Assembly (NCBI GenBank): GCA_965246925.1
Contig: OZ251994.1
Span: 4,030,001 to 4,094,000, forward strand
Direction of reading: 5' to 3'
DNA: 64,000 bases
DNA from: JANPPS01 sp965246925
GTDB taxonomy: Bacteria > Pseudomonadota > Alphaproteobacteria > Acetobacterales > Acetobacteraceae
In this document: positions 8,690-17,529 of the stretch, one piece after another
Numbering within the stretch: position 1 is the first letter of the stretch
Layout of the letters: the number at the start of each line of letters is the position of its first letter
The notes under the pieces: generated by a model
Databases searched by the model: none
Told to the model about the DNA's origin: nothing
Seen by the model: only the letters and a program-made list of their open reading frames with translations
Made by a program: the position numbers and the translations under genes

Positions 8690-9952
8690 ATGGATCAGGA
8701 CAGCAACCTCTACACCGCATGGCTGCAAGACGCCGGCCCGCGCGCCCGTGCGGCGTCGGCGGTGCTCGCTACCATGCCGGACGCGCTGCGCAATGCCGGG
8801 CTGCACGCCGCGGCGGCCGCTTTGCGGCGCCATGAGGCGGCGTTGTCGGTGGCCAATGCGGCTGACGTCGCGGCGTTTCAGGGCTCCGCCGCCATGCGGG
8901 ACCGGCTGACGCTGACGCCGGGCGGGATTAGGGCGATGGCGGACGGGCTGGACGACATCGCTGGCCTGCCGGACCCCTTGGCCCGCACGTTGGCCGAGTG
9001 GACGCGGCCCAACGGCTTGCGGTTTCAGCGCATCGCCGCGCCGATCGGGGTGATTGGCATGGTGTATGAATCCCGGCCGAACGTGGGCGCGGACGCCGCC
9101 GGGCTGTGTCTCAAATCCGGCAACGCCGTCATCCTGCGCGGTGGGTCGGACAGTCATCGGTCCGCCGGCGTTATTCATTCCTGTATCCGCGAGGGGCTGG
9201 TCGAGGCCGGGTTGCCGGAGGATGCGGTGCAGGTCGCGCCGGGCACGGACCGGGGGTATGTGGCGGCCATGCTGGAAGGGGCCGGCCTGCTCGACCTCAT
9301 CATCCCCCGCGGCGGCCGCGGCCTGGTGGAGCGGGTGCAGCTTGAGGCGCGGGTCCCGGTGCTCGCGCATGCCGAGGGGCTTTGCCACACCTACGTCCAC
9401 GCCGCCGCGCTGCCGGACATGGCGCGCGCCATCCTGGCCAACGCCAAGATGCGCCGCACCGGCGTGTGTGGCGCGACCGAGACGCTGCTGATCGACGCCG
9501 CCATCGCCCCCACCCTGCTGCCGCATCTGGTGCAGGACCTGGCCGCACTTGGCTGCGCCTTTCGTGCCGACCCCGCCGCGCAGGCCATCGTGCCCGGCCT
9601 CCCCCCGGCCACGGCGCAGGATTTCGGCACGGAATGGCTGGACGCCACGCTCTCCATCGCCGTGGTGGACGGGGTGGACGCCGCGCTGGCCCACATCGCC
9701 CGGTATGGCAGCGAGCATACGGAGGCGATCGTCACCGAAGACGAGGAGGCGGCGCTTCGCTTCCTCAGCCGCTGCACCAGCGCCGTCACGCTGTGGAACG
9801 CCTCGACCCAGTTCTGCGATGGCGGGGAGTTCGGGTTCGGCGCCGAGATCGGCATCGCCACCGGGCGCATCCACGCCCGCGGCCCGGTGGGCGTGGAGCA
9901 GCTGACGACGTTCCGCTACGTCATCACCGGCACCGGGCAGGTGCGCCCCTGA
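8690..9952 (+). CDS. proA: gamma-glutamyl phosphate reductase
   Basis: Second step of proline biosynthesis: NADPH-dependent reduction of gamma-glutamyl phosphate to glutamate semialdehyde. 420 aa, the normal family length. Recognisable blocks are FQRIAAPIGVIGMVYESRPN (residues 112-131), LKSGNAVILRGGSD (141-154) and the catalytic Cys260 in MRRTGVCGATET. The ATG at 8690 gives the usual N-terminus; upstream codons are not conserved-looking. proB and obgE, which often precede proA in alphaproteobacteria, are absent here. The stop lies just before nadD, so the genes are probably cotranscribed. Confidence 0.97.
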   Translation: MDQDSNLYTAWLQDAGPRARAASAVLATMPDALRNAGLHAAAAALRRHEAALSVANAADVAAFQGSAAMRDRLTLTPGGIRAMADGLDDIAGLPDPLARTLAEWTRPNGLRFQRIAAPIGVIGMVYESRPNVGADAAGLCLKSGNAVILRGGSDSHRSAGVIHSCIREGLVEAGLPEDAVQVAPGTDRGYVAAMLEGAGLLDLIIPRGGRGLVERVQLEARVPVLAHAEGLCHTYVHAAALPDMARAILANAKMRRTGVCGATETLLIDAAIAPTLLPHLVQDLAALGCAFRADPAAQAIVPGLPPATAQDFGTEWLDATLSIAVVDGVDAALAHIARYGSEHTEAIVTEDEEAALRFLSRCTSAVTLWNASTQFCDGGEFGFGAEIGIATGRIHARGPVGVEQLTTFRYVITGTGQVRP

Positions 9953-9960
9953 AGGACGCG

Positions 9961-10626
9961 CTGCCCCGCTGGGGCGACCGGCGGCGGACTCGGGTCGGCA
10001 TCTTGGGCGGCTCGTTCAACCCGGCGCATGCGGGGCACCTGCATATCGCCCGCCTGGCGCTGCAGCGGCTGCGGCTGGACCAGGTCTGGCTGCTGGTGTC
10101 GCCGGGCAACCCGCTGAAGCGCCCGGCCGGCATGGCCACGCTGGCAGACCGGCTGCATAGCGCCCGCGCCCTGGTGCAGAACCGCCACATGCTGGCCACG
10201 GGGATCGAGGCGACGCTCGGCACCCGCTATACGTTCGACACGCTGCGCGCCCTGCGCCGCCTGTTTCCGCGCGTGCGTTTCGTCTGGCTGATGGGCGCCG
10301 ACAACCTGGTGCAGCTGCCGCGGTGGCAGCGCTGGCGGGGGCTCGCGCGGACCATGCCGTTCGCGGTGCTGCCGCGGCCCAGCTATAATCAACGGGCGCT
10401 GGCCGGGCAGGCGGCGCGAACGCTGCGCCGCGCGCTGCACCCGGCGCGGGCCTCCCCGGTGCTGGCCCAGAGCGCCGCGCCGGCCTGGACGTTCCTGCCG
10501 GCGCAGCAGAACGGGCTCTCGGCCACCGCACTCCGTTTGCGTCAGGCCTGGCCGCCAAACTTGCCGCACACCGCCACCGATGATGCTATACAGCAGGCCC
10601 GCATAGCCGAAGGAACACGGACATAG
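9961..10626 (+). CDS. nadD: nicotinate-nucleotide adenylyltransferase
   Basis: Adenylates nicotinate mononucleotide in NAD synthesis. The nucleotidyltransferase motif GGSFNPAHAGHLH is at residues 16-28, WLMGADNLVQLPRW lies mid-protein, and LSATALR is near the C-terminus (the SxTxxR-type motif). There is no ATG, GTG or TTG between the in-frame region inside proA and the first motif. The best candidate is CTG at 9961, with GAAGGA four bases upstream; CTG at 9949, overlapping the proA stop, is the alternative. Length 221-225 aa fits the family. Confidence 0.9.
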   Translation: MPRWGDRRRTRVGILGGSFNPAHAGHLHIARLALQRLRLDQVWLLVSPGNPLKRPAGMATLADRLHSARALVQNRHMLATGIEATLGTRYTFDTLRALRRLFPRVRFVWLMGADNLVQLPRWQRWRGLARTMPFAVLPRPSYNQRALAGQAARTLRRALHPARASPVLAQSAAPAWTFLPAQQNGLSATALRLRQAWPPNLPHTATDDAIQQARIAEGTRT

Positions 10627-10712
10627 CCCGGAAACCGACCACCGACCCGGCCAGCCCCGCACCCAAGCGCCGCGCGCCCAAGCCGGCGCCAGCGCTTGCC
10701 GAAGCCGCCAAG

Positions 10713-11171
10713 GTGCCCGGCACGCCGCGCAAGAAGGCCGCCGCCGCCGGGCCCCGCACCCGCAAGGCCGCGCCCAAGGACCAGGCCGCCATCGCCCAGC
10801 ATACCGACCGGCTGAACCAGATGCAGGCCGTGATCGTCGAAAGCCTCGAGGCCGACAAGGCCGAGGCCGTCGTCGCGCTCGACCTTGCCGGACGCGCCGC
10901 GTTCACGGACCGCATGGTCATCGCCACCGGCCTCGCCGACCGGCAGATCAGCGCCATGGCGACCCACCTCGAGGAAAAGCTCGAGGAGATCGGCATCAAG
11001 CGCGTGCAGGTCGAAGGCGGCGGCGGCTCGGACTGGGTGCTGATCGACGCCGGGGACATCGTCATTCACCTGTTCAAGCCCGACGCGCGTGAGCTGTATG
11101 GGCTGGAGCGGATGTGGGGGCCCGAGCTGGATGAGCAGTTGGACCCGTCGAGCGCTACCGCCGGGCCGTAG
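10713..11171 (+). CDS. rsfS: ribosomal silencing factor RsfS
   Basis: RsfS binds ribosomal protein uL14 and blocks 30S-50S joining in slow growth. The conserved domain begins around residue 36 (QMQAVIVESLEADKAEAVVALDL) and includes DRMVIATGLADRQI, VEGGGGSDWVLIDAGDIVIHLF and YGLERMW. 152 aa from the GTG at 10713, with a basic Ala/Pro/Lys-rich N-terminal tail. The frame is open back to an ATA at 10623 that overlaps the nadD stop and follows AAGGAA, so a longer tail started at ATA is possible. It follows nadD, the usual arrangement. Confidence 0.93.
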   Translation: MPGTPRKKAAAAGPRTRKAAPKDQAAIAQHTDRLNQMQAVIVESLEADKAEAVVALDLAGRAAFTDRMVIATGLADRQISAMATHLEEKLEEIGIKRVQVEGGGGSDWVLIDAGDIVIHLFKPDARELYGLERMWGPELDEQLDPSSATAGP

Positions 11172-11619
11172 TGGCGTGCGGCCGCAGATTGACGGCCGGC
11201 GCGGGCCTGGTGTCCACGTATTGCACGCCGTTCCAGATGTAGTGTTCGTTGGCGGTATGGAGGTCAGCCATACCCCGATGCCGCCCGGGGCCGGTGGTCA
11301 AAGGTCCGCTCAGCCCGTCCAGCACCTGCTTATATCCGCCGCCGGACCAGGCGAACACGGACGTGCTGCACCCGGCCGAGCCACATTCCCGCGCGGATTG
11401 CAGTTGGACAAACAGTGCCGGGCGGTCGGTGGCGGGGCCAAGCTGTGCCTCGCCCACCAAGAGCAAGGGTTTGTCGTTGGCGCGCTTGGCCTCCTGCAGA
11501 TCCGTCTCCAGCAGGGCGCGGGCGGCGGCGTCCAGCTTGGTGCCCGGCTGCTGACGCAGCAGGACGGGGCTCGGTGCCGCAGCACTCAGCAACAGCAGCA
11601 GGGGCAAGAGTTTCTTCAT
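11155..11619 (-). CDS. secreted hypothetical protein
   Basis: 154 aa with a clear signal peptide (MKKLLPLLLLLSAAAP). The mature part contains two close cysteines in ARECGSAGCSTSVF and a Gly/Tyr-rich stretch AWSGGGYKQVLDGLSG, suggesting a small periplasmic beta domain with a disulfide. It ends inside the 3' end of rsfS (17-bp convergent overlap) and starts back-to-back with rlmH. Family not recognised. Confidence 0.75.
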   Translation of the reverse strand: MKKLLPLLLLLSAAAPSPVLLRQQPGTKLDAAARALLETDLQEAKRANDKPLLLVGEAQLGPATDRPALFVQLQSARECGSAGCSTSVFAWSGGGYKQVLDGLSGPLTTGPGRHRGMADLHTANEHYIWNGVQYVDTRPAPAVNLRPHATTARR

Positions 11620-11657
11620 GATTGCCCTATACTATTAAATGGCACAAAGGTTCCAGG

Positions 11658-12104
11658 GTGCGCCTGATCGCCGTCGGCCGCTTACGCCCGGGGCCGGAGG
11701 CGGAGCTGTTCGCCCGCTACACCACCCGCCTCCGCCCGCCGCTGCGGGTGACGGAGGTGCCGGAGGGTCAGGGCGCGCCCGCCGAGGCCAAGCGGCGGGA
11801 GGGTGCGGCGCTCCTGGCCGCGCTGCCGCCCGGCGCGCTGGCGGTCGCGCTCGACCTTGGCGGCCCGGCCCCCGATAGCGCGGGGCTGGCGCAGCTGCTG
11901 GCGCGCTGGGAAACCCGTGCCTGTTTCCTCATCGGTGGCGCGGACGGCCTAGACAGCCCGGTGCTGGCCCGGGCGGACCACGTGCTGTCCCTGGGCCCGC
12001 TCACCTGGCCGCACATGCTGGTCCGCGTCATGCTGGCTGAGCAACTCTACCGGGCCCAATCCATCCTGGCCGGCCACCCGTACCACCGCGCCGGGCGGCC
12101 TTGA
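11658..12104 (+). CDS. rlmH: 23S rRNA pseudouridine-1915 N3-methyltransferase
   Basis: SPOUT-class methyltransferase that methylates pseudouridine 1915 in helix 69 of 23S rRNA. 148 aa from a GTG at 11658 preceded by AAAGG and starting with the family's RLIAVGRLRPGPE. The C-terminal SAM-binding knot shows FLIGGADGLD, LGPLTWPHMLVR and EQLYRAQSILAGHPYHR, all diagnostic. The frame is open for 12 more codons upstream, but those do not resemble the family. It sits between rsfS and gpmI as in many alphaproteobacteria. Confidence 0.96.
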   Translation: MRLIAVGRLRPGPEAELFARYTTRLRPPLRVTEVPEGQGAPAEAKRREGAALLAALPPGALAVALDLGGPAPDSAGLAQLLARWETRACFLIGGADGLDSPVLARADHVLSLGPLTWPHMLVRVMLAEQLYRAQSILAGHPYHRAGRP

Positions 12105-12168
12105 ACCAAAGCGCCCCACCGTCCATACCGTAATCCGCTGATGCCACACGCTTTCTGCGGAGCCCTCC

Positions 12169-13686
12169 ATGCCATTCCGTCCCGTCATGCTCGTGATACT
12201 CGACGGCTGGGGCTGGCGCGAAGACACCGCCGACAACGCCGTCGAGCTCGCCGACACTCCGAATTTCGACCGCCTGATGGAAGGCTCGCACGCTTTCCTC
12301 CGCACCTCCGGCCTCGATGTCGGGCTGCCGCCGGGGCAGATGGGCAATTCGGAGGTTGGCCACCTCAACATCGGCGCCGGGCGCGTGGTGATGCAGGAAT
12401 TGCCACGAATCGGCCAGGCGATCGTGGATGGCAGCCTTGCACAGAACCCGGCGTTACTGGCTTTGATCGCGGCGCTCGGGACCACCGGTGGCGTGTGCCA
12501 CCTTATGGGCCTGCTGTCGCCCGGCGGCGTCCATGCGCATACGGATCACGCCCTGGCGCTCGCCCGCATTCTGACGGAGGCGCGCATCCCCGTCCGCGTG
12601 CACGCCTTCATGGACGGGCGGGACACGCCGCCCCGCGCCGGCGCGGGCACGCTTGCGCAGTTTCAGGCCGCCCTGCCCGCCGGGGTCAGGGTCGCCACCG
12701 TGAGCGGACGCTACTACGCGCTCGACCGCGACCACCGCTGGGACCGGGTGGAACGCGCCTATCTTGCGATCGCCGAGGGCCAGGGCGCCGCCTTCGCCGA
12801 CGCCGCCAGCGCGGTGGACGACGCCTATGGCAAGGAGGTGACCGATGAATTCGTGGGTCCCGCCGCCATTGCCGGTTACACGGGCATGCAGGACGGGGAT
12901 GCCATCCTGTCCTTCAACTTCCGCGCCGACCGCATCCGCGAGTTGCTGGCCGCTCTGCTGGACCCGGCGTTCGACGCCTTCGCCCGCCCCCGCCAGATCC
13001 GGTTCGCTGCCGCCATGGGCATGACCCGGTATAGCGACGCGCTGGCCCCGCTCATGACCGCCGCCTTCGCACCGCAATCCATGCAGAGAATCCTGGGCGA
13101 AGTCGTCTCCGCCGCCGGGCGCACGCAAATCCGCCTGGCCGAGACCGAGAAATACCCGCACGTCACGTATTTCCTGAACGGGGGGCAGGAGATCGCCTTC
13201 CCCGGGGAGGACCGCGCGATGGTGCCATCCCCCAAGGTCGCGACCTATGATTTGCAGCCGGAAATGTCGGCGCCTGAACTGACGGACCGCGCCGTCGCCG
13301 CGATCGAGGGCGGCCAATACGACCTGCTGATCCTGAACTTCGCCAACCCCGACATGGTGGGCCACACCGGCAACCTGACGGCCGCGATCCGCGCCGTGAC
13401 CGTCGTCGATGAGGGCCTTGGCCGTATCATGCAGGCCATGGACCGGGCCGGCGGTGCCCTGCTGGTGACGGCCGACCATGGCAATTGCGAGCTGATGCGC
13501 GACCCCACCACGGGCGGCCCGCACACGGCGCACACCACCAACCCCGTCCCAGTCATGCTAGCGGCCGCGCAGCCCCTGTATGACGGCCGCCTGGCCGATC
13601 TAGCGCCCACGCTGCTGGACCTCATGGGTATCCCCGCCCCCCCGGAGATGACAGGGCGCTCGCTGCTGCATGCGGCTGCCCCTTAG
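12169..13686 (+). CDS. gpmI: 2,3-bisphosphoglycerate-independent phosphoglycerate mutase
   Basis: Interconverts 3- and 2-phosphoglycerate in glycolysis and gluconeogenesis with Mn2+. 505 aa, standard length. The alkaline-phosphatase-superfamily start VILDGWGWRE has metal ligand Asp12; the phosphoserine nucleophile is Ser61 in GQMGNSEVGHLNIGAGR. FMDGRDTPP, ATVSGRYYALDRD, TEKYPHVTYFLNGG and LVTADHGNCE follow in the expected order. The stop overlaps the start of the EnvC-like gene by 17 bp, so the two are translationally linked. Confidence 0.98.
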   Translation: MPFRPVMLVILDGWGWREDTADNAVELADTPNFDRLMEGSHAFLRTSGLDVGLPPGQMGNSEVGHLNIGAGRVVMQELPRIGQAIVDGSLAQNPALLALIAALGTTGGVCHLMGLLSPGGVHAHTDHALALARILTEARIPVRVHAFMDGRDTPPRAGAGTLAQFQAALPAGVRVATVSGRYYALDRDHRWDRVERAYLAIAEGQGAAFADAASAVDDAYGKEVTDEFVGPAAIAGYTGMQDGDAILSFNFRADRIRELLAALLDPAFDAFARPRQIRFAAAMGMTRYSDALAPLMTAAFAPQSMQRILGEVVSAAGRTQIRLAETEKYPHVTYFLNGGQEIAFPGEDRAMVPSPKVATYDLQPEMSAPELTDRAVAAIEGGQYDLLILNFANPDMVGHTGNLTAAIRAVTVVDEGLGRIMQAMDRAGGALLVTADHGNCELMRDPTTGGPHTAHTTNPVPVMLAAAQPLYDGRLADLAPTLLDLMGIPAPPEMTGRSLLHAAAP

Positions 13687-14875
13687 CGTCGCCGCCGTCC
13701 TGATCTGCGCCACTGCCTACGCCCAGCCAGCGCGGGAGTTGCGGGAGGCCGAGCGGGCGCGGGCCGCCCTGGCCGCGGCGCAGCAGGAGGCTGCCGGCCG
13801 GGCCGCAGCGGCCGCCGATGCCGAGCGGACCCTCAGCGACCAGCGCATTGCCGCCGCCAGCCGGCTGCAACGGACGGAAGGCGAGGCGGCCAAGCTCGCG
13901 GCCGAGGTGGACGCGCTCGCAGCCCGCCAGCGCGCAGCGTCGGAGGCGCTGGCGCAGCACGAGGCGGCGCTGCATCCTGTGCTACCCTTGATCGAGCGGC
14001 TGGCGCTCTATCCGTCCGAGACCCTGCTGGCATTGCCTGCCCCGGCCCCCCGTGCGTTGGAGGCCCTGGCAGTGCTGCGTGGCCTTACCCGGCAGCTCGA
14101 GGCGGAGGCCGGCGCCTTGCGCGCCGAACAGGAGGCGGTCGCCGCCGGCGCCCGGACTGTCGAGGCGGCGGCCACTCGCCTCGGCATCACGCAAGCCACC
14201 CAGTCCGGCCTTGCCGCGGCACTGGACCGCGAGATCGGCCTCGTGCGCACCAATCGCCTGCAGGCCGAGGACGCCGGCGCCGACGCGGCCCGCCGTGCTG
14301 CGGTAGAGGCCGCGCGTGCCGACACCCTGCGCGCCGCGCTGGCCGGGATGGAGGCCGAGCGGGCGCAGGCCGAAGCCCGCGCCCGCGCCGATATGACGCG
14401 CGCTGCCCGTCAGCGTGAGACCACCTCGCTGCAGGACGCTGGGCGCCGGCAAGAAAGCCTCAGCAGGCCCGCCGGACCCGGGCTCACCGATGCAGGCCTG
14501 GTCCCCGTATCCGGCAGCGTCGCCCGCGCCTGGGGAGAACGGACCGAGTCGGGGCCGGCTTCCGGCATCTCCTATGCAACGCCGCCCGGTGCCCGGGTCG
14601 TGGCGCCCTGCACGGGCCGGGTCGCGTTTGCCGGACCCTTCCGCAGCTACGGCGTCATGCTGATCCAGGATTGCGGGCGCGGCTATCACTTCGTTCTGGC
14701 TGGATTCGAACGCCTGGACCTCGCCGTCGGTGACCCGGCGCGCGCGGGCGAGCCGGTCGGCGTGATGCCCGGCTGGGACCCGCGGGTGCCCGGCAACCGC
14801 CCATTACTGTATATAGAGTTGCGCCGGGACGGGCAGGCGATCAATCCTGCCCCCTTTCTACGCGTTCACGGATAG
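13670..14875 (+). CDS. EnvC-like murein hydrolase activator (degenerate LytM/M23 domain)
   Basis: 401 aa: signal peptide (residues 1-18, ending ATAYAQ), a long Ala/Glu/Arg-rich coiled coil (about 20-260), then a LytM domain (about 290-400). The C-terminal domain has VVAPCTGRVAFAGPFRSYG, close to the family pattern, but lacks the zinc ligands: there is no HxxxD, and the usual HFELR end reads YIELR. EnvC/NlpD-type proteins are likewise non-catalytic and activate amidases at the septum, which is the likely role. It overlaps gpmI, with ctpA following 93 bp later, a conserved order in this group. Confidence 0.9.
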   Translation: MRLPLSVAAVLICATAYAQPARELREAERARAALAAAQQEAAGRAAAAADAERTLSDQRIAAASRLQRTEGEAAKLAAEVDALAARQRAASEALAQHEAALHPVLPLIERLALYPSETLLALPAPAPRALEALAVLRGLTRQLEAEAGALRAEQEAVAAGARTVEAAATRLGITQATQSGLAAALDREIGLVRTNRLQAEDAGADAARRAAVEAARADTLRAALAGMEAERAQAEARARADMTRAARQRETTSLQDAGRRQESLSRPAGPGLTDAGLVPVSGSVARAWGERTESGPASGISYATPPGARVVAPCTGRVAFAGPFRSYGVMLIQDCGRGYHFVLAGFERLDLAVGDPARAGEPVGVMPGWDPRVPGNRPLLYIELRRDGQAINPAPFLRVHG

Positions 14876-14968
14876 CCATGTGCTATGCGTTGGCGTTAAG
14901 CTTTTGGTAAGGCTAGCACGGTAGGCTGAGCGAGTGCGTCCAGGACGGGCGAAAAGGGAACAGGGCGA

Positions 14969-16357
14969 ATGAAGACACGAACCGGGCTGCTTCTAGGTGC
15001 GGCCTTCGCGGCGGGGGTATTGGTAGGGCCGGTGGCAAACTTCACGCATGCGCCGTTCGGCTTCGGCTGGCCCATCTCGGTCGCCCGTGCCCAGGACAAC
15101 AACCGGGCCGAAACGTATCGTTTGCTGACCCTGTTCGGTGACGTGTTCGAGCGCATCCGCGCCGAGTATGTGGAGCCGGTCAACGACCGTGAGCTGATCG
15201 AGAACGCCATCAACGGCATGCTGACCGGCCTTGATCCGCATAGCAGCTATATGAATGTCAAGGCCTTCAAGGATATGCAGGTGCAGACCACCGGGCAGTT
15301 CGGGGGGCTCGGCATCGAGGTGCAGAGCGAGAATGGCATCATCAAGGTGGTCTCACCGATCGACGGCACGCCCGCGTTCCGCGCCGGGATGCAGGCCGGT
15401 GACCTGATTACCTCGATCGATGGGCAGACGGTCCAGGGGCTCACCCTCAATGACGCGGTGGACAAGATGCGTGGCCCGCCCGGCAGCAGCATCCGCCTGA
15501 CCGTAAAGCGGGAGGGCATCAACACGCCGGTCGAGGTCGCGATGCAGCGGGAGATCATTCGCATCGTCGTCGTCCGCTCGCGGCTGGAAGGCGACGTCGG
15601 CTATATCCGGCTGAGCAGCTTCAACGAGCAGACCGACCCGGAGATGCGCAAAGCCTATCAGGACTTGAAGCAGAAATCGGGCGGCACCCTACGCGGGCTG
15701 ATCCTCGACCTGCGCAACAACCCTGGCGGCTTGCTCGATCAAGCCGTCTCGGTATCGAGTGACTTCTTGGGTGAGGGAGAGGTCGTGTCGACCCGGTCCC
15801 GCCACCCGGAAGAGAGCCAGCGCTTCAACTCCAAATCTGGCGATATGACCGGTGGGCTGCCGGTCGTCGTCCTGATCAACGGCGGATCCGCCTCCGCATC
15901 GGAGATCGTGGCCGGCGCGTTGCAGGATCATCACCGGGCCGTGCTGGTCGGCACGCGGAGTTTCGGCAAGGGTTCGGTCCAGACAGTCATGCCGCTACCC
16001 GGCAACGGGGCCATGCGGCTCACCACGGCGCGTTATTATACGCCGTCCGGCCGCAGCATCCAGGGCCTGGGGATCACCCCGGATATCGAGGTCGCCGCGA
16101 CCCGGACCGAGGCGCCGCGCTTCGGTCCCGAGCGGGAGGCGGACCTGAACCGCGCACTGCGGAACCAGGGCGGGACACCGCAGGCCGCTTCACCCCCGGC
16201 CCGGACAGATCTGCCGGCCGTCGCGCGGGACATCCCGAAGGTGCCGCCGGAAAACTTCCCCGCGCCTGACGCCGCTAAGCCGGAGACCGATTTCCAGCTG
16301 CAAGAGGGCCTGGTCGTGTTGCGCGGGATGGCGATGCAGCGCCGGGCGGCCCGCTGA
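14969..16357 (+). CDS. ctpA: S41 family carboxy-terminal processing protease
   Basis: Periplasmic serine protease that cleaves the C-terminal ends of envelope proteins. 462 aa: N-terminal signal/anchor (residues 1-42, ending VARAQ), PDZ domain about 105-190 (GGLGIEVQ, GTPAFRAGMQAGDLI), then the S41 protease domain with ILDLRNNPGGLL, GGSASASE (nucleophile Ser309) and SFGKGSVQ (general base Lys334). The 25-residue Ser-Lys spacing matches the family. It is followed five bases later by the deacetylase-like gene and probably shares its transcript. Confidence 0.97.
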   Translation: MKTRTGLLLGAAFAAGVLVGPVANFTHAPFGFGWPISVARAQDNNRAETYRLLTLFGDVFERIRAEYVEPVNDRELIENAINGMLTGLDPHSSYMNVKAFKDMQVQTTGQFGGLGIEVQSENGIIKVVSPIDGTPAFRAGMQAGDLITSIDGQTVQGLTLNDAVDKMRGPPGSSIRLTVKREGINTPVEVAMQREIIRIVVVRSRLEGDVGYIRLSSFNEQTDPEMRKAYQDLKQKSGGTLRGLILDLRNNPGGLLDQAVSVSSDFLGEGEVVSTRSRHPEESQRFNSKSGDMTGGLPVVVLINGGSASASEIVAGALQDHHRAVLVGTRSFGKGSVQTVMPLPGNGAMRLTTARYYTPSGRSIQGLGITPDIEVAATRTEAPRFGPEREADLNRALRNQGGTPQAASPPARTDLPAVARDIPKVPPENFPAPDAAKPETDFQLQEGLVVLRGMAMQRRAAR

Positions 16358-16362
16358 AGCGT

Positions 16363-17529
16363 GTGGCGGCGCGGAGCCGATTGAGCCCGCCCGGCAGGGC
16401 GCTGGCGTGGTTTTGGGCCGGTTTGCTGACGGTGGCTACAGCAGGCGCCGGGACGCTACAGGCCCTCGGCCCCTTGCCGCCGGCCGTGGTGGAGGATACC
16501 AGGGCGGCGCCTCCGGGCATCGACCGCTCCCTGTTGCCAACCCCGATGCCAGCCTGGGAGCAGCCAGCGGAGGCGATGGCCGTGCCGGCCCCGCAGTTGG
16601 TGGGTCCCGACGGGCCAACGGCGAACCAGGCCGTCCCGCCCCGCCCGGCCAATCAGCAACAACCGGCGATACCGTCCGAACCGGCTGCCGCCTGGGCCGA
16701 TCCCTCGATTTCCGTCCCATTGCCAGCGTTGCTCGAAGCGTCTGCCGCTTTTCCTAAGCAGAACCTGCCCCGGATCGGCGCTGACGGAAGGTTACCACGG
16801 CGCGCTTACGCCCGCCCTGCGGCACCCCCTGACGGACGGCCCCGCATTGCCGTCATCCTCGCCGGTGTCGGGCAGTCGGAGGCGGATAGCCTTGACCTCA
16901 TAGCCAAGCTGCCGGGCCCGGTGACCCTCGCCGTCTCACCCTATACCAGGGCCAGCGACGCCATTGTCGATGCGGCGCGGAGCAAGGGGCACGAGTTCTG
17001 GCTATCGGTCCCGATGGAGCCGGAGCGGTCCGTCGATGACGCCGGGCCCCGCGCCCTGCTGCGAAGTGCCAGCCCCGATGAGAACCGCCTCAACTTAGAG
17101 TGGAGCCTGTCACGATTCGACGGTTATGCCGGCGTCACCGGTGCGGCTGATAACGGCATGCGCGGCGAACGCTTCATGGCGCAAACCAGTTCGTTCAACC
17201 TCATGCTGGACGAGCTGGCCCGGCGCGGCCTGATGTTTGTCGATCCGCGGCCCGGCACCGTTCGCCTCAACCCCATCACGCCGCCACCGTCCATGCCGGT
17301 GCGCGCGGTAGATATCGTGCTGGACGATCCACCGGCTCGCGCCGAGATCCAGGCCAAGATAGCCGCCGCCGAGCGCTATGCCCGGCTGACCGGCTCCGCC
17401 CTCGTGCTGGCCGGCCCGCCGCGCCCGGTTACGGTCGATTTCATCGCCACCTGGGCCCGGACCATGGAGGAGCGCGGCCTGTCCCTCGTTCCCGCCAGCG
17501 CTTTGGTCGAGCCGGCCCGGCATGAGTGA
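16363..17529 (+). CDS. divergent polysaccharide deacetylase family protein (YibQ-like)
   Basis: 388 aa: a membrane-spanning or signal segment near residues 12-33 (ALAWFWAGLLTVATAGAG), a Pro/Ala-rich linker to about 150, then the divergent polysaccharide deacetylase domain starting RPRIAVILAGVGQSEADS. Further marks are GPVTLAVSPYTRASD, GHEFWLSVPMEPE, YAGVTGAADNGM and RGLMFVDPR. The canonical deacetylase metal triad is not evident, as is usual in this subfamily. Function in the envelope is inferred; it habitually neighbours envC and ctpA. The stop overlaps rppH by 8 bp. Confidence 0.9.
   Translation: MAARSRLSPPGRALAWFWAGLLTVATAGAGTLQALGPLPPAVVEDTRAAPPGIDRSLLPTPMPAWEQPAEAMAVPAPQLVGPDGPTANQAVPPRPANQQQPAIPSEPAAAWADPSISVPLPALLEASAAFPKQNLPRIGADGRLPRRAYARPAAPPDGRPRIAVILAGVGQSEADSLDLIAKLPGPVTLAVSPYTRASDAIVDAARSKGHEFWLSVPMEPERSVDDAGPRALLRSASPDENRLNLEWSLSRFDGYAGVTGAADNGMRGERFMAQTSSFNLMLDELARRGLMFVDPRPGTVRLNPITPPPSMPVRAVDIVLDDPPARAEIQAKIAAAERYARLTGSALVLAGPPRPVTVDFIATWARTMEERGLSLVPASALVEPARHE

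Noticed and set aside
8537..9874. Long minus-strand frame opposite proA continuing from the secreted protein
   Set aside because: The segment upstream of 8536 is antisense of proA; the signal peptide beginning at 8536 marks the real start.
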